Positions 32,120-44,362 of a DNA stretch of 64,000 nucleotides are shown one piece after another. The stretch's first letter is position 1, and the number at the start of each line of letters is the position of its first letter. Source of the DNA: Cyprinodon diabolis (lineage: Eukaryota > Chordata > Actinopteri > Cyprinodontiformes > Cyprinodontidae); contig CM060065.1 of the NCBI GenBank assembly GCA_030533445.1, forward strand, positions 52,741,964 to 52,805,963, read 5' to 3'. The notes under the pieces are model-generated. The model was not told the DNA's origin, made no database searches, and saw only the letters and a program-made list of their open reading frames with translations. A program made the position numbers and the translations under genes.

Positions 32120-32945
32120 CTGAAACTGTTTATGCATCCTGTGAACAGAAAATCTGGTTGTATGATGCAACTGGAGAAGGAGGGCCGGGCAGAATGCTGG
32201 AGCTTCTCTGACTGCTGAGGTCTGACCAAGGCAGAGCCGCTGGTCTGTCAGTCAGACCAACGAAACAATTTAACAAGAATGTTACGAGTTAAAAACGAAA
32301 CATCTGCTGTGGGGAAAATAAAATCTGTTAACCAGCCAGGATCATACCAATAACAGCCTGGAACACAGAACACATTTTATAAAGCAAAATGGTTTAATAA
32401 ATTATATTTCACAGAAATGCTTTTGACTTAATCGAGCAAATTGCTGCTTTGTGTCTACTGATAATGCTGGGAAATTTCCCAGGACATATTCCTCCTTAAA
32501 GCTTCTAGTGGAGGATGTTCTTTCTCCGGGTGGATCATCAAAATAAGTGGTCCTCCTAACTGTCAATCATTCTGGTGATGTGTTTAGGTAAGGCCGTCCT
32601 TCGTGCTTTTCTCTTAGAAAGTAACCTTGTATGAGCAAACAGCAACTTTTAAATAGAGCGTGCCCCAGGAGGAATGGGCTTGTGAACGCTCTCGCACGCA
32701 TTTAATAGACGTTGCCTCTTGGGAGCGGGTACAGGGTTGTGCATGTGCATTTTTGTTAAAGTGGAGAGATGTACAAATTTCAAAACTTTGCAAAAATCCT
32801 CCACTATACCTTTAATGCTAGACCTCGCAGTCCAGTGGTCTGCAGAGGGACCCATAATGTAGCCAGAAAAACGTGAAGGGTCTGATGCAGGCGCGTGTTT
32901 TAGATATTATGATCTGCAAGGTCCTCTACTTAAACAAACTGATGA
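32120..32945. other. Intergenic with a dispersed repeat shared (inverted) with 36380-36490
   Basis: GTCAATCATTCTGGTGA, GGTCCTCCTAA and GGCCGTCCT occur here at 32540-32605 and reverse complemented at 36395-36450. No gene seen. Confidence 0.5.
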
Positions 32946-32949
32946 AGTG

Positions 32950-33165
32950 CTTCCAAAGGCTGGTTAAAGAACACATCGTCTCCTGGCTGCCGCCAACATT
33001 CCACCCGTTCCAGTTCGCTCCACTGAGGACGCCATCTCTGCTGCTCTCCACCTGAGCCTGGCACACCTGGAGGAGAAGAACACCCACGATGGATGCTGTT
33101 CCTGGACTTCAGCTTTCAGCACCATCATCCCACAGCACCTGATGAGCTCCACTGCCAAAGGACAC
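32950..33165 (+). mobile_element. LINE reverse-transcriptase fragment, second copy
   Basis: Nearly the same sequence as 2808-2990: ACACATCGTC, CCGCCAACATTCCACCCG and GCACACCTGGAGGAGAAGAA. Deletions relative to that copy break the frame. Confidence 0.8.
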
Positions 33166-33169
33166 CGCA

Positions 33170-33997
33170 GGAAACAGTTTTTGTTTTTTAATCAGAATGG
33201 TAAGATTGAAATCACAGCAAGGCTGATTCTGTAATGAACACTGAGGCAAGTTAGGCCCAAAAGCACTAAATGAATCCTAAAACCAGGAAAGAACAGGGGA
33301 AAGCCCAACTTAAACACCTCAGGATTTTCATTTCTATCTGCGATTGAATGTATCTAAAATAATTTTCAAAATTATCTTTTTATTTTTAAAGAGCAGGATT
33401 GTGGTCCAACTTTATTTTTTTCTTTTGGGTCCCCTTGTTTTAATGGAGCCACCATGTTACTGGAAACGTCGAAAAAGTATTAGCTTATTAATTCCAATAT
33501 TTGATCAAGCCTGTGTTAAAATGTATTATATGAAGCTTCAAATGTTGTTTTCAGAAGTGTGAACTCTAAGACTCCATCAAAGCCATCCTTCATGTAACCA
33601 AGCGGTCTTAGGCCTCCCTCTCAACAGTTTTCCCTTTTCTCCGTAAATGCACCAAGTTCAAAATCTCCAGAGACTCGCCGCAATATTTTCCTACTAGACT
33701 TCCGATGAGAGTTAATAAGTGTGGCTGCGCACTGTTGTGTTTTAGTTATCGTGGAGCTGGTTGCTGTATGGAGCTGCTGCAGCTGTTAGATGCCCCTGCC
33801 ATTGAAAAGTCAAGGTATGTTTGAGCCCTGAGAAACTAGATAGCAAGCTAGATAGAGGCGTTATGCGTTAGCCGGAAAGAAGCCAACTGCAACTTCCATC
33901 GGAGCGGTAGGAGACAGTGCAGCTTGCTTCCTCCAACCCAAACTCATCTATATACCAACATTGCATTTTAATTGATTGCTTCTCACAACCAAACTTT
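33170..33997. other. Intergenic, nothing recognised
   Basis: AT-rich, no conserved frame. It ends at a hAT insertion site. Confidence 0.5.
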
Positions 33998-34005
33998 TTG
34001 GACAG

Positions 34006-35074
34006 CAGTGCTGGGCACGTTACTTTGAAAAAGTAATTAGTTATAGTTACTAGTTACTTCTCCCAAAAAGTTACTGAGTTACTCCACAAAAAAGTAACTA
34101 GTTACTAGTAAAAGTAGCTATTGCGTTACTTTTGCGTTTCTCTCGCCCCCGTAACCCTCCCCACCCAGCCCCCACCTTCTCGCCGTGTGTTTCCAAAGCC
34201 AGCTGAATAGTGCGGACGACAAAGAAGAACCTGCAGAGAGTTTAGCATTTCTTGCAACTCAACGTAAATGACATCAGGGGGGAACGCTATCTGACGGGCC
34301 TATAAACCCCGTCCATCCATCATCCATCCATCCAACAATAGATCGTTCACGCTCTCCGTAGTTCCCCTGTGGCGCGAGCACAGCGCGGCTGCTACGCGCC
34401 TTTAGCGAGCATGCACATTTCCCGTCGCTTGCGCGGTGAATCGTGCCGCTGCGTGAAGCTGACCACCACCCACGTGAAAAACATCAGAAAATAGACTGAA
34501 TGGTTAGTGCTACGTTAGTGCAGATTTGTGCCGTTAAAATTATCGTTTGTGCTACTTTCATTTTAGAGATAATAAAGATTATTTTTTAGGTCATCCAGAG
34601 GTCACCATCCCCCCATCAAGCTCCGACTTCATCCAAACTGTTCTACTTTTTTAGTGCTACATTAGTGCTGATTTGTGCCATTAAAACCAACATTTGTGCT
34701 GCTTTACTTTTAAAGATATAGTCATTTTAATTTTCGGCTGATGACGTCACCATCCCCCCATTAAGCTCCGTAATGAGGACATTGGCAGTGTCCGATGTGC
34801 GGAGATGCAGGGGAAACTATCTGATGGGGAAACGCAGCTCGCTGGAGTCCTCCTCACTCTCCATCTGTCTGTGCGTTAACACCCGTAACAGCCATTCTCA
34901 TCCTCCCCTCTCTCATGACAAGGCGCGCACGAGTCCTATCATGAAAAAAAGGTTCATTGTGCGACCTGAGTAACTCGCAGTAACGGGGTGTCTGCAATGG
35001 TAACCTAGTTATAGCTACATTACGTGTAATAATTTTGATTACTCGTTACTAAAACGCCGTTGCTCCCATCACTG
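34006..35074. mobile_element. hAT non-autonomous element with an 8-bp target duplication
   Basis: The ends CAGTGCTGGGCACGTTAC and CGTTGCTCCCATCACTG are an imperfect inverted repeat. The flanks are a perfect 8-bp direct repeat TTGGACAG (33998-34005, 35075-35082). The sub-terminal AAGTAACTAGTTACTAGT repeats are typical of a widespread fish hAT family. No transposase frame is present. Fragments of the same family lie at 40686-40800 and 43024-43070. Confidence 0.9.
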
Positions 35075-35362
35075 TTGGACAGTTATACAGCCTTGTGAGG
35101 CTTTATGAACTGGAGACTGCAAACCACGCAGAATGAAACTGACTGTCTGACCTTATTGTGTATAATTGTAAATTTGTAAATATTTTCTCCTTTTCACATA
35201 TTACACAATCTTGCACTTAAATACTGCAGTCTTATCAAGCATACATTAAACCATCTCTCAGAGCTGAACCTCTGATTATAGCTCTATTTTGTATATTTCT
35301 TATCTGCAATTACCTATATACGCTACATTCACCAGTGTGAAGCAAAGCATTGGCCTTGAAAG

Positions 35363-35843
35363 TTGGGTTTTCACGATACTAAACTTTTCAACTCGATACC
35401 GATACTAAGTAAAATATTCGATACTCGATACCCTTTTTGATACCACAAAGATAAAAACAAAGACTCTAAAATTCAACAGAAATATTTTCATTACTAAAAA
35501 AATACAAGAAATAAATAAAAAAACAATAAGAATAATATTTTGAGGTTGTTTGCTGTGCACAATTTTAAGCAAGCTTGATAAAAAACTTACAAAATTAAAA
35601 TAAAGTGTTCCTTCCTTGGCTATGCTTTGCAGACATAACAATGACGCGAGCCAAACCAGTTAAACAAAAATAATTCTCAGCAGCTGCACAGAATTATTCA
35701 ATCACACCGTGTTCAGAAAGTGCATTTTCCACTATTCTGCACTTTAGATGGCTGTACCAATACTTTTGAAAATGAGTATTGTATCTGGATACAACGTTTC
35801 AGTATCGATACTTTTTTGAGTATCGATACTTTTGACAACCCTA
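35363..35843. mobile_element. Short hAT MITE (GATACT-rich) with an 8-bp target duplication
   Basis: Starts TTGGGTTTTCACGATAC and ends TATCGATACTTTTGACAACC plus CTA, flanked by CTTGAAAG on both sides (35355-35362, 35844-35851). The terminal regions are full of CGATAC/GTATCG words. 481 bp, non-coding. Confidence 0.85.
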
Positions 35844-35859
35844 CTTGAAAGTTACTGCA

Positions 35860-36320
35860 CATACAACCAGCTACTGTTGTTCACAGCTACAAACTGAAAA
35901 CTGGAAAATTCTCCTTATGGCTTCAAGATACCTGTGATGATGAGAGATGTTCTGGTCCAAGAGAGGACGGTTGGTCCAGGTGTGTATTTTGAGAAACATA
36001 ATGATGAGGTGGCTAAGAAATGACAACAAACAAGCCAAGAGTGAGTGAACAGGAGGTGTATATATGGGAGAGAGAAACAAAGACCAGGCTAATTAGCAGA
36101 TTGGGAGCAGGTGTGAACAGAGGAGTCTAGAAGGGAGCGAGGAGAAGGAGACTGACACGGGAGGGCAAACAGGAAATATCTAAGAACTCAAATACAATCA
36201 AAAATAACTAGAACACAAAAATGGAAATAAGACCAATGAAAACTTGAACAGAAACAAAAAGATTTCTCCTCGTTCACGCGCTGCTTAAAGGTAACTGTTT
36301 TCATCACTCCAACAAGCTCA
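35860..36320. repeat. Dispersed repeat shared with 43110-43330, LTR-like
   Basis: Both places contain GCAGGTGTGAACAGAGGAGT, a GTATATAT..GAGAGA block and (A/G)AGCTGATTGG-like words in the same order. This looks like two fragments of one LTR or MITE family. The boundaries are not defined. Confidence 0.45.
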
Positions 36321-36499
36321 CTTTCCAAAAGAAGATTTGCAAGTTTTCCACTATTTTAGATTCATCAGCGGTCAGTGAAAATGAGGAAAAGCATGTAGGA
36401 CGGCCTCATGTAAACATGTCACCAGAATGATTGACAATTAGGAGGACCACTGATTTTGATGATCCAACCGGAAAAAGAACATCCTCCACTATAGCTTTG

Positions 36500-38320
36500 A
36501 CAGAAACCAAAAAGGATGATAGAACCTCTTAGGTCAGCCCTGCTGTATCAGAAGACCAGCAGTTTAACATTCTTGTTGTCCCTGAAAAAACAGAGTAAAG
36601 CTGAAAGAAAACAAAGATTTAGCGTCTGGAAAAGGCAATGAAATAAACTCAGTTTATGTGTTCATGTCTTGGACGGTTCTTTTCCACTGGATTTTCTGAA
36701 GCCAATAGTCCATCCTGCAAACTACCAGAACCTTTAGGAGCCTTTCCCTCTAATAAATCCTCCTCTTAGGGATCCTGACTGAGTGCTGGCCATCACACCA
36801 AAGGCACCTGCTTTATTTTTCATGTTGCACCGGCTACTGGTCTGACCAGAACCCCTCTGAAAATCTATGATGGTCCAGACAGGATGAGTGACACCAGAGC
36901 CAACAGATGACCTGAAGACTGCTATCAAAATAAGCTGAACTTCCTAAACACCTCATCTCAACCAAAGACTGACCTCCTGCATGCCAGTCAGTCCCAGCGT
37001 GAGTCCAGATCCAAAAATGACTGTAGATACAGAACAGAACGTAATTTTCTGAGACAGTAAATGTTGGGTTTTTATTACAGCTGTGAGCCAGAACCATAAA
37101 AGTAAGCAGAAAAATTAGTCTGGGTGACAGGATCAATGAGTTCCATTTAAAACTAATTTAGAGGTTTAGATGAATGCATGTTGATCATTTCAGAACCCTC
37201 TATTCTCAGTCTGCTCACTACCACAGGGCTGACAGACCCTCAGTTTTCACCAGGACTGGTCCACATGACTCCCTGACAGCCGATCTCCTAATGTGGCTTC
37301 ATTAGGCGGCTGCTCGTCTCCATCTGACGCCTGACGACGCATTAAACCCAATAAATCTGATCCACCAGTCATCAGCAGCGCCTCAGGCTTTTATTTTGAC
37401 AGGCTGATATCATCGGTGTGTGTGCTGTTGCAACATGTGAGGAAGGGTTGTCCTGGCAACCAGCTGAGACAACATCAAAACAACGTCAATCACGAAGGAG
37501 GGGCAGCGTAAAGTATGAGACGCACACACACAAACACACAGTGCTGGAACCGTGGGAAGTTCACAGAGTGACACCAGGGACCTGTCGCACACACACGCAG
37601 GCGGCGTGAGGCCAGGCTGCGGTTTCTGAAGAGTGAATGAGGCATAACGGCCAACAGGAGGACACAACAACACCAGGACAGGTTGCCATAATAACTCGGA
37701 CCAGCTGTCTCCACAAGCATTACCCTCCCGTTTGTGTCCATGAAACTCGCTGCAAAGCAGGCAGGCTCTGATGATGTCATCATCAAGTCAAAGTTTGTTT
37801 CTATAACAGACTAAAGTGATTTACAAAACATCTAACCCATCAGAATTAAAGCAGAAGCAAGCTGGAGGTCTATAGATTCATCGCTGTGATTATGAAACAT
37901 GAAAAGAAGAATGAGAGACGAAGCAAAACAGAAATTACACTGAAATGGGGGGTTAGGGTTAAATAAATGACCCACAATAAGAGAAAATGAAACAAAACTA
38001 AATGTATTTATTCATAAGGTTAACTTGTGTTACAGTCAAAGAACAGGGACGTTTTTGTGAATTAAATGAAACTTTATTTTATTGCAACATGTAATTTAAC
38101 TCATTTGGTTTTCTTTGTTCAGCTCTATGAGGAGGTAATCGTTTTTGTTAACTAAAGGGGGGCACAGCAGGAAATATTTGGGAACCATTGTGTTAATCAA
38201 ATTACTAAAATAAAAAGTTGCAGCATTTTTTTTGTTTGGACATTAAACCCTTTAGCTTTGGTCATGTTTCCATTCACTGATAAACTTAAAAAAACAGCAA
38301 CTTAGACAAGCTGCTACTGC
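36500..38320. other. Intergenic, no gene recognised
   Basis: Several short open frames on both strands lack domains. A CACACACA-type low-complexity run lies near 37520. I see no splice-bounded exon. Confidence 0.45.
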
Positions 38321-38480
38321 AGACCTACAGGCCCATCCCAACCCTCACATTCATGAGTGGCATCATTGAAAAAGTTCTGCTGCAACAGTTACAGTCTTTC
38401 CTAACAATGACCAGCTGCACAGGGTGCGGTGCTTACCACAGTATACAGAACGCCCTTATCAAAGTGTTCAATGACATTAA

Positions 38481-39394
38481 AGGACTAGTACACCCAAAAC
38501 ACGATTAGCCTTCACTTTCTACTCACCCCCATGCTGAACAACACTCTGGAGTACTTTTTTGATATCTCAAATGCATCTGGAGATCTGGGAGGCTTCTTGC
38601 TGTCTGCTGACATTCAAATAATGGAGGTCTATGGCGCCCGAGGCAGAAAGGTCCATAAAAGTCCACAAAAAACGTGTCAATATTCCTCCATACTGCTCGT
38701 CCAATGTATTCCAAGTGTCCTGAGTGGGTAGCGTCCATAATTTACTCGAAACGAAGTCATTTAGAATGTTTTTAGAGCATAAACAGTAGTGTATAGGATT
38801 TCCTAAAAGCGCGCGCCTGCGAGTTCACGAGTCTACGGAAACCGCGGCAGACCAAACCAGATGAAAGTGCGCATTCAGCGTCTGCTCTTGATAATGCTAG
38901 CGTAGAAGAAGAAATGTGCTGTTTACCTGTGCAAAGAAAGAAACAACGAAAGAAAAATGTCTGAGGACTTCAGTGTTGAGGAAGAGCATGAGTTCTTTGC
39001 CGAGCTGAATGCGCACTTTCATCTGGATTGGTCTGCCGCGGTTTCCGTAGGCTCGTAGGCGCGCGCTTTTAGGAAATCCTATACACTACTGTTTATGCTC
39101 TAAAAACATTCTAAATGACTTCGTTTCGAGTAAATTATGGACGCTACCCACTCAGGACACTTGGAATACATTGGACGAGCAGTATGGAGGAATATTGATG
39201 CGTTTTTTGTGGACTTTTATGGACCTTTCTGCCTCGGGCGCCATAGACCTCCATTATTTGAATGTCAGCAGACAGCAAGAAGCCTCCCAGATCTCCAGAT
39301 GCATTTGAGATATCAAAAAAGTACTCCAGAGTGTTGTTCAGCATGGGGGTGAGTAGAACATGAAGGCTAATCATGTTTTGGGTGTACTATTCCT
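38481..39394. mobile_element. TTAA-type palindromic MITE (Kolobok or piggyBac-like) inside the L2 LINE
   Basis: Two inverted arms of about 400 bp (38481-38882 and 39005-39394) surround a spacer of about 120 bp. The ends are AGGACTAGTACACCC and GGGTGTACTATTCCT, with TTAA on both sides (38477-38480, 39395-39398). TTAA targets are used by Kolobok and piggyBac elements; the AGG end favours Kolobok. The spacer has a short open run (MSEDFSVEEEHEFFAEL) of unknown origin. Confidence 0.87.
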
Positions 39395-39578
39395 TTAATA
39401 TAAAGGCAGACTGTGGAAGAACCACAGTGAAGATATCATTCAGCCTCAGTGCAGCGTTAGACACTGTTGACCTCTTCTTTTTATTACAAATCCTGTAAAA
39501 CTTGGTCTGCCTTTCTGATAAAGAACTGGACTGATTTAAATCGTAACAGGGCTTTTATTGTGTCAGTAGGTAACTTTG

Positions 39579-39789
39579 AATTATCCATGCATTTTCAGTC
39601 ACGCTTATCCCAAGCAGGGTCAGGAGAGGTCCTGGTGTCTATCTCCAGCTGTCGGTGGCGAGAGTTTACGCTGGACAGGTCTCCAGTCCATCGCAGGGCA
39701 ACGCAGAGACAAACAGGACAAACATCCATTCACACTCACACACACACACCAACCTTCAACCTTCTTGTTGCAAGGCAGCAGTGCTACTT
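39579..39789 (+). mobile_element. RTE-like retroposon 3' end inserted in the L2 LINE
   Basis: Contains GGTGTCTATCTCCAGCTGTC, CTGGACAGGTCTCCAGTCCA and a CACACACA tail, a familiar fish RTE-type 3' region. It is flanked by a perfect 9-bp direct repeat GTAACTTTG (39570-39578, 39790-39798). The L2 reading resumes after it. Confidence 0.7.
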
Positions 39790-40339
39790 GTAACTTTGCA
39801 TCAGAGACCAAAAATAAAAATCCCCTGTGGTGTTCTCCAAGGGTCCATCTTAGGGCCCCTCCTATTCAATATCTTAATAAGAGATCTTAATAAACAGCGT
39901 AAGTTCCCATTACTCTGCAGAAGAAACACAGATGGTTATGCATTTAAGGAACCAATGCATGAATGTGCCAAAATATCAAAAATAAAGCCTGAATCATAAC
40001 ATAATAATCATTTCTGGACAAAGGGAGAGCCTTCAAAGTTTGCAGACAGCTTCAGTTAATACAGGTAGGAACCACCAAACAGGCTTCAAACCTGGGTGGT
40101 GTTATGGACTCACACATGAACAATGTTGGCTCTGTGTCCCCTAAAGAACATCTCCAGGATTAAAGGACTAATGTCTCAACAGGACCTTCAAAGCTAATTC
40201 ATTGTTCATTCATTGTTAGTAGAATTGTCCAATGCCCAGGTGTGTCCACAGGTCTGCCTAAAAGGAGGAAAGTTGAGAACATCAGTCCAGTTCTTAAGTC
40301 CTTCTACTGGTGTAAGTCAGTCTGGCTGGCCAGGATAAA

Positions 40340-40685
40340 AAGACGTTACATGTTCTCTTTAGATGTAAAATGTAAATGTGCAATGGGGCGGGTCGTATTT
40401 AAATGCTTTCCACAACCAGCAGCCCTTTTTTAATGTCTCTGCTCACATCAGTTTGTCTTCCTGGTTTTTCTTGAGATGTTGATTCATTAGAAAGTGGCAG
40501 CTGCCTCCTGCTTTTGCCACGCTCCCAGCTGTTGTTCTCCATCACCCTGGAAACAAAACTATGAAGTCACCTCTCTGGCTTGCTTTGTTGCACATTTTAT
40601 TTCTGGGGCGGCCCTACTGGGTCATCCTGCCAGCACCCAGTGCATCTTCCAAGTTAACCTTTGTCCAAGATTTAGCATTAGCATT
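40340..40685. other. Intergenic, nothing recognised
   Basis: No conserved frame or element end is visible. Confidence 0.45.
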
Positions 40686-40810
40686 GGGCACGTTACTTTA
40701 AAAAAGTAACTAGTTATATTTACAAGGCATTTCTCCAAAATGTACTTGAGTGAGTTGCTCAGTCACTGCGCTACTAATCGAAGTAAATACTTTAGTTATT
40801 AGGAACAGTG
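40686..40810. mobile_element. hAT fragment related to the 34006-35074 element
   Basis: GCATTGGGCACGTTACTTTA and AAAAGTAACTAGTTATA match the left end of that element. The right end is missing. Confidence 0.7.
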
Positions 40811-40909
40811 ACTGTTTGGGAGAGGATTTTCTTAACTTCAAATACGGCTTTGTTTAATTATACTTCTTGCCAGCCGGTTACTCATGCTAATGCTAACCTT
40901 TGGCTAAAG

Positions 40910-41430
40910 GTCTGGTTAACGTCCCGCAGCAGTGTGTCGCAGTGAGCTTGTTGCAGATATTTTTGATTTCTGCCCAATATTGAAGCGTGGTCTGCGCTAT
41001 GTTATTCCACGCCACAACGCCAGAGGGCCAATCAGGAACTAGCTGTGGGTCTAGATACGGCCGAGGCGGCGAGGAAGTGGGGGCAAGTTTGTGCGACAAC
41101 GGAGGGACATGAGGGCCAAAAAGAGCGGGGATCCAGGTGGTAAAAGGGTCCCAGTGTTCTCACGCACCTCGCTCTGCTAGCTGCTCCATCTTCAGTCGTT
41201 TTCCACAATGGAGGTCAGACAAACAAAACAAGCCGGTAAGGAACCAAACAGGAAATACGCATAGAGTAGAGCGGATGTAGATTGACCAATCAGAGGCCTC
41301 CTGTCTGCGCTCACCTAAAATTTGGGAGAGGTGCAACAGAGTGTCTCCGGAAGGGGGCGGGGCATATCTGCGTTCACTGCAACACACGCAGACGACCTGG
41401 TTTCTGAGCATAAACCAGCCTTAATACAAC
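40910..41430 (-). mobile_element. Inverted partial copy of the 44363-45190 hAT element
   Basis: Shared with the hAT at 44690-44945 in reverse: GGACATGAGGGCCAAAAAGA, GTGGGTCTAGATACGGCC and GAGGAAGTGGGGGC. The ends were not found. Confidence 0.65.
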
Positions 41431-43100
41431 CTCCAAATGGCATCTGAGAAACTAATCACCCTTATTTTTTTGTTCTTTGGCTTAATCTGGAGTCTAAATA
41501 TTAGAAACGTAACACTGTGAAGAGGCCATTTCTCAGCTCTATCACAGAGCTACTTGAATCTGTAACACCTGATCAGTCTCACCTGTCTTCTACCTACTAT
41601 TCCTCTGGGTGCAGAATCCTTTCTTACTGACGTCGGCATTGTAATTAGAAGAAAATACTTAAAATACATGTTGAAAAAGTGAAAATATTAATATGTTCTG
41701 CACCGCTCTAGATGTTCTGTGGATGTAGTTTGTTCTCTAATAATCATTAAGTAATAAGTTGTTACCTAGACCATTGGTTGAAGACTAAATACCCGCACAT
41801 TGTCCATTAATGGACACCATTTTAATCTGTGCGATGGATGTGAGTCACAACATTAATCAGTTTCAATGTATATTGATTTGAATATTATTCTGATCAATTT
41901 AAGATAAAGAACCATAAATCAAAGCAGAGGTTTCAGAACATATTTATATGTAAACAACATATTTAATAAACAACAAAAAGGCAATGAGATTTAATCACTC
42001 TATAAAATTACATGTAGATGATTTGACTAAAAAACAAGAAAAGATTTATCATCCTGAAGGGAAATATTCCCGTTCCACAAAACACAGGATATGATGCTTT
42101 TTCAGGTTCTGAAGGTAGCACTGGATCACCAGAAGAGAGGAAGTCTTGCCTCCTATAAGCAATGACAGCAAACCATGCAAACATTTCAGTAAAACACTGA
42201 ATCAGTAAAGAGAACAAAGGCAGCCTGTTATCAGTCAGTGCTGCTGTTGGTGAGATGATGTGAGAAGCTTCATTAGATCAGAGCTGATTCTAACCGTCAA
42301 GGATAAACTCTTTGTTTCTGACATAAGGAGCAAATTACGGGAACATTTAGCCTTTGACTGCAAAGATCCCTCCCAGTTTAGGAAAGCTTTCACCGACTCT
42401 GTAGGGGTCTTCATCATTGCCATGTGTCTGTCTCAGTGTTGGCCCCGCCTTACTTATGCCTCCTCAGCCAATCAGCATCTGCTATGTCTCTATCTCAGCA
42501 CCCTGCACTAGAATCAGGAAGCAGTTATCCTCTGCAACAGAGAGTAACCTAACGATGCTGCTGAATGGAGAATTGTTAATGGGGGGGACAGACTGTTGTA
42601 GAAAAAGAATGGCATCATGAAGTACCGTAGGTTCAGGTAGCCTACAGGCCAATCTACTCAAGGCTTTAACTCATTCTGGCTCCATTGCGCTGCGGCATGT
42701 TGGACCGTCCGTCACATACCAGGATAGATCCTTTAAAGGATGACAGATCTAAACATGTACATTTCTAGATTAAGTTTGCAGCCCAGCTTTCTTCATCTGC
42801 ACATCATGTTCTTATTACTCAATTATAAATCTTGTTATATAATTATTGTAGCACTTTCTTGCTATTCCACTGCAGTGTCTTTGTATGGTGAGAACTCTTT
42901 AATATCTATACCTTATAGATTTTTACACAGATTTAAAATGAACATAAAAGATCAAATTTTTTAATATAAAGAGTAAAATATTTTCTACTGGTGTCAAAAA
43001 GGTGAACTAGGATTCTCCAAAAGACCGTAATGAGGACATTGGCAGCGTCCGATGCAAATGCAGAGGCGAGTTCTTGAAGATTTCATTTAGTTCTCACAGG
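41431..43100. other. Intergenic, no gene recognised
   Basis: A small hAT fragment (CCGTAATGAGGACATTGGCA) lies at 43026-43045. The open frames at 42235-42620 show no domain. Confidence 0.45.
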
Positions 43101-43109
43101 CAACTGAAG

Positions 43110-43330
43110 CAGGAACCAAAAATCCAACATAAAAAGTACAGAATAAACCTGAACCATGGAGACATCAGGGAAAACAAATAAGAGGAGGCACCAGCCCTGA
43201 GGTACTCCACAGGGAGAGTATATATGAGAGACTGAACAAAGACAGAACTAATGAGCTGATTGGAAGCAGGTGTGAACAGAGGAGTCAACAAAATATGAAT
43301 TAAACCAATAAAACTAGAAAACAAAGAAAA
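43110..43330. repeat. Second fragment of the LTR-like repeat at 35860-36320
   Basis: GCAGGTGTGAACAGAGGAGT and the GTATATATGAGAGA block are shared in the same order. Confidence 0.45.
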
Positions 43331-43639
43331 GCATGGATCAAAGTGAAAATGTAAACTTAAAGAAAACTTAACAGAACCAAAACCATGACAGGCAGGGGCT
43401 TTAGATTAAAATCTTCATTTGAATTCTGCCAAAGGCATTCATGATATGTGTGCTACCTCCAGAATTTAAAAGAAAAGGTTTACTTTTTTAAAAATGTTAG
43501 CAAAATCACACGGCTTCCTGTGAGGCGAACTATCATGTGGAGAATACATGACCAGCAGGCTGCGGAGAAGTTGATCGAGGCAACATCTTTGTCCGATTTT
43601 TGGAGACACTGTATTTTGCACTAAATTCACCAGATCATC

Positions 43640-43712
43640 CAGTCAGATTGATTCAAAGTTTTCTATCTAAGGAAAACCAGCTGATTGCATCGACTCATTG
43701 ACTCTTCAGCAA
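43640..43712 (-). mobile_element. L2-type LINE 3' end fragment
   Basis: CAGTCAGATTGATTCAAAGT, AAGGAAAACCAGCTGATTGC and CTCTTCAGCAATCC are identical to parts of the copy at 56113. It stops abruptly before the PLE fragment. Confidence 0.75.
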
Positions 43713-43739
43713 TCCGTCTTTGTTAAAGTGGGACATCTA

Positions 43740-44362
43740 TAACTGGAAGTGGGACATCCTATTTTTTTACAGCAAAAACACAATAACAAATATAAGTTTT
43801 TCGAAATCTTAAGCAAGAAGACAGCCCATCTTAGGCCTGGGGGTTTTGTCTTTAGGATGCACCATCCTCTGTCTAAGGGTCTTGTCTTCCACAACGTATT
43901 TCTAGTCCAAGGATCATTTTTACAGACAGAAGCATGGTTGTTGTTGGTTCATCCTAAAGATAAACCCCCAGACCCAATCTGAGCACAGAGGTGTCTGCAG
44001 TTCAATGCAGTGAGGAATGTTCTGATCTTTATATTGGAGAAACCAAAAAACCTCTCCACAGACGCATGGCCCAACACAGGCGAGCTACCTGCTCCAGACC
44101 AAACTCTGCTGTCCACCTAAACCTTAAGGACAAAGGAGATCGTTTGAGGACCAGAATGTTCACATTTTGGACAAATAGGTGGTTTGAGAGGGGAGTAATG
44201 GAAGCAATTATATTAAGAGAGAAAAACCAACTTTAAACAGAGGGGGGGGAGGGTCAGTTTCCAGCTCTCAAAAACCGACGATGCGGCGATAGAGTTGATT
44301 CCTTCCCGCTATCAACTCATCCTCCTCGCCATGCAGGGGAATAAAACATCTCGCCTGTTTAG
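43740..44362 (+). mobile_element. Penelope-like element 3' fragment with GIY-YIG endonuclease remnant
   Basis: Frame 43991-44236 encodes VQCSEECSDLYIGETKKPL, HRRMAQHRRA, SAVHLNLKD and WFERGVMEAIILREK. This is the GIY-YIG-type endonuclease region at the C-terminus of Penelope-like retroelements. The reverse-transcriptase half is not recognisable. The sequence breaks off at a hAT insertion (44363) and resumes at 45191. Confidence 0.85.

Larger units (their letters stand above)
38325..40335 (+). mobile_element. L2-type LINE reverse-transcriptase remnant carrying two later insertions
   Basis: Forward translation in three pieces: YRPIPTLTFMSGIIEKVLLQ and LIKVFNDI (38325-38476), then LSAALDTVD and RAFIVSVGNF (39400-39578), then IPCGVLQGSILGPLLFNI and a degraded tail (39799-40335). 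Order and spacing match the fish L2 reverse transcriptase, and each gap is filled by another element with its own target duplication. Stops and frame shifts show that it is inactive. Confidence 0.85.
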
